This document shows positions 25,721-31,124 of a stretch of DNA of 33,482 bases, piece by piece. Positions within the stretch are counted from its first letter, which is position 1; the number at the start of each line of letters is the position of its first letter. The notes beneath the pieces are model-generated. The model was not told where the DNA came from, did no database searches, and saw nothing but the letters and a program-made list of their open reading frames with translations. Source of the DNA: a virus; IMG/VR virus record IMGVR_UViG_3300032246_002017, positions 1 through 33,482 of that record. One strand, 5' to 3'. The position numbers and the translations under genes were made by a program.

Positions 25721-25755
25721 CATTTCTCATTAAAAATCTCACAGTGAATACATAG
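25717..25755 (+). pseudogene. Remnant 5' end of gene 46 (12 codons then stop)
   Basis: The ATG overlapping the gp47 stop opens a 12-codon frame reading MTFLIKNLTVNT, closed by TAG at 25753-25755. The intact gp46 begins MFKICNLTVKNF, so the NLTV block is shared in the same reading phase, and 14 bases (AATCTCACAGTGAA) are identical between 25735-25748 and 26395-26408. This is best read as the original gene 46 start, cut off by insertion of the HNH gene. Confidence 0.65.
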
Positions 25756-26408
25756 TACTGCTTTAGGAGTATATTATGCCAAGAGGTGGGTTCCGTTATA
25801 AAAGAACATTTACAGAGGATGAATTAAAGTTGATTGCTGACCCAAATATATCATTAACTAACCTATGTGAGTTAGTTAATGCCTCTATGCCGACTATAGG
25901 TAAAATACGGAAAGAATTAGGAGTGACTACTATCAAGGGCCGACGAGCAGGAGCACTTATTCCGCAACAGCGACGAACTATTCAGTGTGTTTGTCAAAAT
26001 CCAGTGTGTAGAAAAGAATTTAGTTCAATACAATCGGTCCCTCGAAAATATTGTAGTCATTTGTGTCATATTACTGTATACAACCCAGGAGTAAAAGGTG
26101 TCGGCAATGGAAAGATGCGTAATCCAAATACTCCAGAATATAAAAGGTATGTAAGACAGGTTCACAGTTTGAGTCAAAAAGTATATGAACAAAATATAGA
26201 CATCATTAATCCAGAACGACATCCTCGAACCCTGTGCGGAGTTGAGGGAGGATGGCAATTAGATCATATTATTCCTATTAAAGAATGTTTTGAAAACGGT
26301 ATAACAACAGAAGAGGTATCAGCAATTACCAATCTCCGAATGCTTCCATGGAAAGATAATCTTATGAGACAATACAAAAATGTTTAAGATTTGTAATCTC
26401 ACAGTGAA
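25735..26408 (+). repeat. 14-bp direct repeat flanking the HNH gene
   Basis: AATCTCACAGTGAA occurs at 25735-25748 and again at 26395-26408. Just upstream each copy has ATT plus three differing bases, so 17 of 20 positions agree. The left copy lies in the gene 46 remnant; the right copy lies in codons 6-10 of the intact gp46. The repeat brackets the HNH ORF almost exactly and probably arose when the endonuclease gene entered the start of gene 46. Confidence 0.75.
25776..26387 (+). CDS. Free-standing HNH homing-type endonuclease
   Basis: This 203-residue protein has a TTAGGAG ribosome binding site six bases before its ATG. Residues about 10-50 look like a helix-turn-helix DNA-binding unit (FTEDELKLI to NASMPTIGKIRKELG). 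Residues 71-97 carry a Cys/His cluster (C71, C73, C78, C93, C97) that could hold zinc. Residues 160-196 form the HNH core: QLDHIIPIKECFENGI with Asp163-His164, then NLRMLPWKDNLMR with Asn186 and the downstream N/K positions. It separates gp47 from gp46, which are normally adjacent, and a duplicated gene 46 start flanks it, so it is most likely a mobile intercistronic homing endonuclease. Its stop overlaps the gp46 ATG by 8 nt, so gp46 translation may now depend on it. The cleavage site is unknown; the gp46 start is the obvious candidate. Confidence 0.85.
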   Translation: MPRGGFRYKRTFTEDELKLIADPNISLTNLCELVNASMPTIGKIRKELGVTTIKGRRAGALIPQQRRTIQCVCQNPVCRKEFSSIQSVPRKYCSHLCHITVYNPGVKGVGNGKMRNPNTPEYKRYVRQVHSLSQKVYEQNIDIINPERHPRTLCGVEGGWQLDHIIPIKECFENGITTEEVSAITNLRMLPWKDNLMRQYKNV

Positions 26409-28158
26409 GAATTTCATGAGTGTGGGTAACCAAACTCAAGCAGTATCTTTTGATCGAGAACATCTTACCTTGGTATTGGGATCAAACTTGGATCTAGGCG
26501 GGGACGACACCGGCTCAAGAAACGGAACTGGAAAAACTACCATTATCAACGCACTCAGTTACGCATTATATGGCCAAGCATTGACCAATATCAAAAGAGA
26601 AAATTTGATCAACAAGATTAATGGAAGGGGAATGTTAGTCACTGTTGAATTTGAAAAAGATAATCTCAAGTATCGCATCGAACGGGGCCGCAAACCTAAT
26701 GTGCTAAAACTCTATGTCAATGATAGTGAATTAAAACTTGACGAAGAAGACGACAGTCAGGGCGACAGTAGAGAAACACAAAAAGCCATTGAACAGATGC
26801 TAGAAATGAGTCACACCATGTTCAAACATCTTGTGGCGTTGAATACCTATACCGAACCATTTCTCTCTATGAGAGCCGCTGATCAAAGAGAAGTCATCGA
26901 ACAATTGTTGGGCATTACTTTATTGTCTGAAAAAGCAGAAGCATTAAAATCCACGATCAAAGATACTAAAGAACAAATTACCAGTGAAGAATTTAGAATC
27001 ACCAGTGTCAAAACTGCTAACGAAAACATTCAAAAAAGTATCAACAGTTTACGACTTAAAAGCAGTGCTTGGGATCAAAAAAAGAATTCAGATATCGAAT
27101 CATTTAACAAGGCCATTGTCCAATTAGAATCAGTTGACATCGAAGCAGAATTGGGAGCACATAATTTATTAAAACTGTGGACCGAAAACGATACTAAACT
27201 GAGAAATCTCAACAAGCAGAAATCTACACTAGAATCTGCAGTCACGCAGGCAGAACGAACTTTAAACAAATATACCAAAGAACTAAACACTCTGGCCAAC
27301 AAAACCTGTCCGGCATGCGAACAAGACCTGCACGATCACAAGCACGAAGAAATGACTGCCAAGGTCGTTGAAAACATCACAGAGTCAAAAAAATATCTCG
27401 ATAAAGTCACAGGAGACCTAAACAAGGTATTAAGTGAGGTTGCCGCAATAGGCGAACTTGAACATAAGCCTAATACGTTCTACGAAACACAAGAAGAAGC
27501 ATTAGGACATAAAAATAATTTAAACAGTCTAGAAAAATCTCTAGAATCTCGAATTAATGAAACTAATCCCTATGACGAACAGATTGTTGAGCTCGAAAAT
27601 TCTGCCCTACAAGAAATTAATTGGCAAACTATTAACGAATTAACCAAATTAAAAGATCATCAAGAATTTTTACACAAACTGTTAACCAATAAAGACAGTT
27701 TTATTCGTAAAAAAATTATTGATCAAAATCTAAATTATCTAAACAAACGATTAAGCTATTACATTGATACACTGGGGTTACCCCATCAAGTGATTTTTCA
27801 AAACGATCTTTCTGTAGAAATTACACAACTAGGACAAGATCTAGATTTTGATAATCTAAGTCGCGGTGAAAGAAATCGACTGATTCTATCAATGAGTTTT
27901 GCGTTTCGAGATGTATGGGAAGGCCTATATCAAAACATTAATCTCTTGTTCATCGATGAGATGGTAGACAGCGGTATGGATGGGGCTGGCGTTGAAGCAG
28001 CACTCGCAGTTCTAAAAAAGATGTCTCGAGATCGAAATAAGAATATATACTTAATATCACACAAGGACGAATTGATCGGCCGTGTGAACAATGTGCTAAA
28101 AGTGATCAAAGAGGGTGGATTTACCAGTTACTCAAATGCTTCCGACTACATCGAATAA
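26380..28158 (+). CDS. 46: Recombination endonuclease ATPase subunit gp46 (Rad50/SbcC-like)
   Basis: This 592-residue ATPase partners gp47 in DNA-end resection. The Walker A motif is at residues 45-54 (GSRNGTGKTT), a coiled-coil region runs from about 170 to 470, and a zinc hook CPAC sits near residues 310-313. The ABC signature LSRGERNRL lies near residue 492, Walker B NLLFIDE near 521-527, and the switch histidine is in LISHKDE near 557. Length is close to T4 gp46 (560). The start overlaps the HNH stop and has only a poor Shine-Dalgarno sequence, so it probably relies on coupling. The original start seems to have been the remnant at 25717: the present N-terminus MFKICNLTV repeats it with changed first codons. 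The 3' end overlaps the next ORF. Confidence 0.95.
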   Translation: MFKICNLTVKNFMSVGNQTQAVSFDREHLTLVLGSNLDLGGDDTGSRNGTGKTTIINALSYALYGQALTNIKRENLINKINGRGMLVTVEFEKDNLKYRIERGRKPNVLKLYVNDSELKLDEEDDSQGDSRETQKAIEQMLEMSHTMFKHLVALNTYTEPFLSMRAADQREVIEQLLGITLLSEKAEALKSTIKDTKEQITSEEFRITSVKTANENIQKSINSLRLKSSAWDQKKNSDIESFNKAIVQLESVDIEAELGAHNLLKLWTENDTKLRNLNKQKSTLESAVTQAERTLNKYTKELNTLANKTCPACEQDLHDHKHEEMTAKVVENITESKKYLDKVTGDLNKVLSEVAAIGELEHKPNTFYETQEEALGHKNNLNSLEKSLESRINETNPYDEQIVELENSALQEINWQTINELTKLKDHQEFLHKLLTNKDSFIRKKIIDQNLNYLNKRLSYYIDTLGLPHQVIFQNDLSVEITQLGQDLDFDNLSRGERNRLILSMSFAFRDVWEGLYQNINLLFIDEMVDSGMDGAGVEAALAVLKKMSRDRNKNIYLISHKDELIGRVNNVLKVIKEGGFTSYSNASDYIE

Positions 28159-28480
28159 AGAATTAGACAAGTACAAAGATCTGTGCTCTCAATTGGCCAC
28201 AGAATTTGTAGAATTTTACAATGATAATCTGGGATTTTTTAAAACATTGGGCAGAGAGCCCGGATATGCCGCAAGAAAACATCTTAGAAATATAGAAGAT
28301 CTCGCAAAACAATTGAAAAAACAAAGTCAATTGGTGAACAAAGAAAATTTAGCCAACCTTCGTATAGAGGCTAAATTAAATAAACTCAAGGCAAAGAAAA
28401 AGAGTGGGCCTCGAGGAAGACCAAAAAAAAATCAAAAGCCAATAAACAATGACATGGACACATCAAGGCACGATAGTTAA
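28136..28480 (+). CDS. Small basic protein with C-terminal AT-hook-like motif
   Basis: This 114-residue ORF overlaps the end of gp46 by 23 nt when started at ATG 28136. A GTG at 28115 would add seven residues, but it lies within the GAGGG element and has no clear binding site of its own. Residues about 5-85 look helical and charged (KELDKYKDLCSQLATEFVEF, then KHLRNIEDLAKQLKKQSQLV). The tail KLKAKKKSGPRGRPKKNQKP contains a G-R-P core flanked by basic residues, the pattern of AT-hook minor-groove binders. I do not recognise the family. A DNA-binding accessory role alongside gp46/gp47 is inference from the tail and operon position. It overlaps the following GIY-YIG gene by 32 nt. Confidence 0.65.
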   Translation: MLPTTSNKELDKYKDLCSQLATEFVEFYNDNLGFFKTLGREPGYAARKHLRNIEDLAKQLKKQSQLVNKENLANLRIEAKLNKLKAKKKSGPRGRPKKNQKPINNDMDTSRHDS

Positions 28481-28874
28481 TGAACTTCCCGAAGATTGTG
28501 TGGGTTTTGTGTATTGTATAACCAATTTAACAAATAATAGAAAATACATAGGCAAAAAACTGGCAAAATTTAGTAAAACGACCTACAAGACTGTAAAGTT
28601 AAAGAACGGCACCAAGAAAAAAAAGAAAATTCGTAGTAAAATAGATTCAGACTGGCAAACATATTTCGGCTCAAATCTAGAACTAAACAAAGATGTAGAA
28701 CAATTAGGCACTGAAAATTTTAAAAGAGAAATACTATACTACTGCAAAAGTAAGGCTGAATGCTCCTATATTGAAGCCCGTGAACAGTTTGATCGTAAGG
28801 TATTAGAATCGAAAGATTACTATAATGGTCAAATTTCTGTCCGGGTGCATGGCTCACATATACTAAAAACTTAG
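28449..28874 (+). CDS. GIY-YIG family endonuclease
   Basis: This 141-residue protein shows the GIY-YIG nuclease core. The first strand is GFVYCITN (residues 19-26, VYC replacing GIY), followed by KYIGKK at 32-37, a basic insert (residues 45-64), the DWQTYFGSN block at 68-76, FKREILYYC at 91-99, the likely catalytic glutamate in SYIEAREQF (Glu109), and a final N in YYNGQIS (Asn126). There is little beyond the catalytic domain, so no separate DNA-binding domain is seen. It starts inside the previous ORF and is thus part of the gp55-gp46 transcript. Similar free-standing proteins are common in T4-like phages and may be homing or DNA-processing enzymes. Its stop is 10 nt before the first arm of a candidate structured RNA. 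Confidence 0.8.
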   Translation: MTWTHQGTIVNELPEDCVGFVYCITNLTNNRKYIGKKLAKFSKTTYKTVKLKNGTKKKKKIRSKIDSDWQTYFGSNLELNKDVEQLGTENFKREILYYCKSKAECSYIEAREQFDRKVLESKDYYNGQISVRVHGSHILKT

Positions 28875-28884
28875 GCAAATTAAA

Positions 28885-29162
28885 CGGTTACAGCTCGCAC
28901 TGGCTAATTTCAAGTGCTCGGAAACCTGGACCCAAGGTCACAGGGAGGAAAATCTCTTGCCGTTAAGAGTGCTCAACCACTACCCTATTACTGGATGAAG
29001 ATCGCTTATAAGCCCTGCGATTTGGTTGTTTGAAGATATTATAACATAGGCAAAAAGAAGGGTAATTCCCTAACGGCCTCAAGTATGATAGCATATACTT
29101 GTGGACCTGCCGTCAGAAATAAGAACTTGGCTCGAGGTACCGGCTGACCGCCTCTGTAACTG
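28885..29162 (+). ncRNA. Candidate structured RNA (about 278 nt, unknown class)
   Basis: No ORF of note crosses this stretch, but it is full of nested helices. A closing stem joins 28885-28893 (CGGTTACAG) with 29154-29162 (CTGTAACTG), nine pairs including one G-U. Inside, in order: 28897-28901 with 28913-28917; 28925-28932 with 28936-28944 (CCTGGACC/GGTC-A-CAGG, loop CAA); 28954-28958 with 28965-28969; 28974-28979 with 29023-29028 (CAACCA/TGGTTG) enclosing 29001-29005 with 29017-29021; 29059-29062 with 29068-29071; 29073-29077 with 29109-29113 (ACGGC/GCCGT) enclosing 29080-29086 with 29095-29101 (CAAGTAT/ATACTTG); and 29134-29137 plus 29141-29143 with 29148-29150 plus 29151-29154, looped by CTGA. 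The last helix competes with the closing stem for base 29154. The helices were paired by eye; no covariation was tested. Strand is taken from the preceding operon. Confidence 0.5.
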
Positions 29163-29430
29163 CCATAATGCTATTGACCGCTAAAGAACTCGACGAAAGA
29201 TCTCTTTGGATATATTTTTTTGCCCGGCAACGGGCAAAATGTGACCGTTGAATCTGACGAAGTATCTCTTCTTTCATAATGATTTACTGTTTAACAATAT
29301 GTTTAGACTTTTAAGATTAGAGATGAGATAACTGCTTCGAGCGATAGCGACGAAGCGAGTGAACAGAGTTCACTCTAAACTAATAAATAAATTCACTAGT
29401 ACATTCATTAAATTTTAGGATTCGAATATT
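29163..29430. other. Non-coding spacer with three further hairpins
   Basis: After the candidate RNA no convincing gene is seen up to 29430. The spacer holds a 9-bp hairpin with a GCAA tetraloop at 29218-29239 (TTTTGCCCG/CGGGCAAAA), a GCTTCG/CGAAGC stem at 29334-29339 and 29351-29356, and an 8-bp stem GAGTGAAC/GTTCACTC at 29357-29375 with an AGA loop. An AATAAATA late-type motif follows at 29382-29389. None of the hairpins is followed by a U-run on either strand, so they are not standard terminators. Confidence 0.6.
29382..29389 (+). promoter_or_regulatory. Possible late promoter (AATAAATA) for the 29431 gene
   Basis: AATAAATA fits the NATAAATA late motif. Transcription would begin near 29397 and leave a leader of about 35 nt before ATG 29431. 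The position is right for a late promoter, and the two hairpins immediately upstream mark the end of the previous unit. Confidence 0.4.
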
Positions 29431-29958
29431 ATGAGAATACATGAGGTTATTCTAGAAGATCAATCAGTAGATGAAGGTCTTAAAGACATCGTAGGCAGGG
29501 TAGGAGGCCATGTGGTAGGCGCTCTAGGTGCAGCAGGTAGATACGCTGCCGATTCCTGGAAGGATGTTAAAGCAGGTTACGATGACGCTAAAAGTTATTG
29601 GGATGCACCGGGAACACGCCCGGCACCTAGGCCTGCACCTACTAGTTCAGATCCTAGTCCGACACCTGCACCTAGTGAGCCCGTAAGAAAAGTTAATGAT
29701 GTAGTAGCAGACAAAGGCAACACCATTACTGGGCGATATACTGGTCTAAAAGGAAAAGAATGGGAAATCGTGGGCGGAAAAGTTTGGGATAATATTAAAA
29801 ATGACCCAACGAATGATAGACGTAATCGTATAACCAGAGATGCTACGGGTAAAATCTTTATCAATGCTGCTGATGCTAAAACAATATATGATTTATCAGA
29901 GAACAAAAAATCCGTTAGGGGAGATTTTTATAGTAAATTTCTAGATCAAATGCTCTAG
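29431..29958 (+). CDS. Unknown protein with proline-rich linker
   Basis: This 175-residue protein is not one I can name. It begins MRIHEVILEDQSVDEGL, a start style (M-[KR]-I-x-E-[IV]-I-x-E) that I recall from many small proteins of marine T4-like phages. Residues about 16-60 are Gly/Ala-rich and possibly helical (GRVGGHVVGALGAAGRYAAD). Residues about 60-85 form a linker of Pro, Ala, Ser and Thr. Residues about 95-175 look like a small folded domain (GKEWEIVGGKVWDNI, then KIFINAADAKTIYDLSENKK). An AGGA element lies about 10 nt before the ATG. Its end overlaps the convergent minus-strand gene by four bases (shared CTAG, 29955-29958). A late motif upstream and the neighbouring tail genes suggest a virion or assembly role, which is inference. 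Confidence 0.65.
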   Translation: MRIHEVILEDQSVDEGLKDIVGRVGGHVVGALGAAGRYAADSWKDVKAGYDDAKSYWDAPGTRPAPRPAPTSSDPSPTPAPSEPVRKVNDVVADKGNTITGRYTGLKGKEWEIVGGKVWDNIKNDPTNDRRNRITRDATGKIFINAADAKTIYDLSENKKSVRGDFYSKFLDQML

Positions 29959-30173
29959 AAGAAGTTAAGACCGGTCTTTTTAGTAGTTTCTAGATTTTCT
30001 TCAATCATTTTTCCAATGATTTCTCTGTCTTCAAAAGACAGGAGGTGTGCTTCGTTAACTGTGATGCCGCCTCGCATATACCAGCATATCTTGAATAGTT
30101 CGCTCTTTAAGGCTTTTGTATCTTTTTCGTATTCTTTGACTAAATTGTTAATGCCTTCGATATCGAGATACAA
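29955..30173 (-). CDS. Small conserved tail-assembly-type protein (72 aa)
   Basis: This 72-residue ORF follows gp26 by five bases. The body ELFKICWYMRGGITVNEAHL, LSFEDREIIGKMIEENLETT, KKTGLNFF matches a small protein pattern that I recall next to gp26 in T4-like genomes (an M-R-G-G turn followed by an S-x-E-D-R helix and a TKK tail), possibly an assembly chaperone; I cannot assign a T4 gene number. The only plausible start is TTG 30173, because the first ATG is at codon 33, inside the conserved core. An AAGG made partly of the gp26 stop lies three bases before it, closer than ideal. The start region lies in one arm of a perfect 16-bp inverted repeat, so translation is probably coupled to gp26. 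Confidence 0.75.
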   Translation of the reverse strand: MYLDIEGINNLVKEYEKDTKALKSELFKICWYMRGGITVNEAHLLSFEDREIIGKMIEENLETTKKTGLNFF

Positions 30174-30182
30174 AAGCCTTAA
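30107..30182 (-). repeat. Perfect 16-bp inverted repeat covering the start of the 72-aa gene
   Basis: TTAAGGCTTTTGTATC at 30107-30122 is the exact reverse complement of 30167-30182, with 44 bases between. In minus-strand mRNA the 5' arm contains the gp26 stop codon, the AAGG element and the TTG start of the 72-aa gene. The 3' arm lies in codons 18-22 of that gene. The folded hairpin would hide the start. Confidence 0.8.
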
Positions 30183-31051
30183 GCGAAAAAAGTTGCTGGA
30201 TCAAAAACTAAAGGAATTTCTATGAAAGATTCTTTGACACCTTTCTCCCGCATTTCATCAGTCACGGCAACTTTAATTGGTTTAATTTCGTTGCGGATCC
30301 TTAAATCTTCAGTGTGTTTTTGAATAACATTAAAAATATCTTTATCTACATTTTCTACAAATTCTTTGATGTGCCATGGATTATCAGTTCTGCCGCCAGT
30401 GGAGTCAATCTTGTATATGCTAGATTGAACTAGTCCTATTGTGACTTCGGTCAGTTTGCCAAAACTATCCTTGAATGCTGATAATTTTTGTTCTTCGGTG
30501 AGATTGCTGTCATTAGCCATCTGAATAATTTTTTGAGTTTCAAAGGTTTTAACAGCACTTTCGCTGATCTGTTTATAATTTAATGGCTTAACAAACACTG
30601 TTAAATCTGGATTAACTGGAATCATAGGTTCCCAATTGATTTGTTGCATTATGTTTTCTAACACTATTCTAAGATCCACAGAATATTCCATTTCTAGATC
30701 TTCTCCCAGCGTTAAGGGAGTTTTCATAAACTCTCCGTATGTGGCTATTCTAATTGCAATCAATATTGCGTCTAGATCGATGCTGGGTATTTCCCAAGCA
30801 TTTTTAATACCAGGAACACAATGTTGTATAACATCAACTACTGCTTGACCATTCATGACAGCATCAGGAATTTTAAGCATGAGTTCGTCCTTTGCGGTCA
30901 TTGAATAAACTGCATATTCGTTATTTTCGGTAATTGCCAAACTGCCCTCTGGCCAATAATTTCCTCCGCTGGGCAGTCTGATATAAATTTTTGGCTGCCG
31001 CATAAAAGAGGCTAACGGGTTAGGTTGTGAGAACGACTGATTAGGTAGCAT
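30179..31051 (-). CDS. 26: Baseplate hub protein gp26-like
   Basis: This 290-residue protein fits the T4 gp26-type baseplate family as I recall it from cyanophage-like genomes. Evidence is the opening motif KIYIRLPSGGNYWPEGSL, then EYAVYSMTAKDELMLKIPDA, VVDVIQHCVPGIKNAWEIPS, IDLDAILIAIRIATYGEFMK. The remainder is helical and charged. In T4, gp26 is needed for assembly of the central hub. T4 gp26 has about 208 residues, so this form is longer. A GGAG element lies about seven bases before the ATG, and a GATAAATA late-type motif lies 42 bases before the start. It heads a two-gene unit with the 72-aa protein and is divergent from the tape measure gene. The family call rests on remembered motifs. 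Confidence 0.75.
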   Translation of the reverse strand: MLPNQSFSQPNPLASFMRQPKIYIRLPSGGNYWPEGSLAITENNEYAVYSMTAKDELMLKIPDAVMNGQAVVDVIQHCVPGIKNAWEIPSIDLDAILIAIRIATYGEFMKTPLTLGEDLEMEYSVDLRIVLENIMQQINWEPMIPVNPDLTVFVKPLNYKQISESAVKTFETQKIIQMANDSNLTEEQKLSAFKDSFGKLTEVTIGLVQSSIYKIDSTGGRTDNPWHIKEFVENVDKDIFNVIQKHTEDLRIRNEIKPIKVAVTDEMREKGVKESFIEIPLVFDPATFFA

Positions 31052-31062
31052 ATAATGTCTCC

Positions 31063-31070
31063 GATAAATA
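31063..31070 (+). promoter_or_regulatory. Possible late promoter (GATAAATA) for the tape measure gene
   Basis: GATAAATA differs from the T4 late consensus TATAAATA only at the first base and fits NATAAATA. Transcription would begin near 31078, about 47 nt before ATG 31125. It pairs with an opposite copy at 31100-31093. Confidence 0.45.
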
Positions 31071-31092
31071 AAAGATAGAAAAAGGACAGTGT

Positions 31093-31100
31093 TATTTATC
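31093..31100 (-). promoter_or_regulatory. Possible late promoter (GATAAATA) for gp26
   Basis: The minus strand reads GATAAATA, giving a start near 31085 and a leader of about 34 nt that includes the GGAG element of gp26. The same sequence occurs in the other direction at 31063-31070, so the two divergent late units have matching promoters that face away across overlapping leaders. Confidence 0.45.
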
Positions 31101-31111
31101 TACGTAGATAA
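31096..31111. promoter_or_regulatory. Perfect 16-bp palindrome in the gp26/tape-measure divergent region
   Basis: TTATCTACGTAGATAA reads the same on both strands and overlaps the upstream half of the minus-strand GATAAATA motif. It sits between two divergent late genes. It could be a protein-binding site, or in the plus-strand leader a small hairpin; the sequence alone does not decide. Confidence 0.5.
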
Positions 31112-31124
31112 CCAGTAAAAAACA

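Noticed and set aside
28885-29162. Group I intron with an eroded host gene
   Set aside because: CAACCACTACCC and GAAGATATTAT loosely recall the P7 strands, and a hairpin lies between them where P8 would be, but the two strands do not pair as P7 should, and no split exons flank the region.
28885-29162. RNase P RNA or tmRNA
   Set aside because: The paired ends fit either class, and GGAGGAAA slightly resembles the first RNase P conserved region. The second conserved strand, a tRNA-like domain with a T-loop, and a CCA end are not found.
29218-29239. Rho-independent terminator
   Set aside because: The stem is strong, but the U-run precedes it on the plus strand and the minus strand has A's after it, so neither strand has a 3' U-run.
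29417-29430. T-loop-like GGATTCGAATATT, hint of a tRNA gene
   Set aside because: No acceptor stem, anticodon stem or D-arm can be drawn around it; it is most likely just the leader of the 29431 gene.
29967-29981. Terminator between the convergent genes (AAGACCGGTCTT followed by T's)
   Set aside because: The 12-bp palindrome leaves only a four-base stem once a loop is allowed, and it lies within the coding sequence of the 72-aa gene. Too weak to list.
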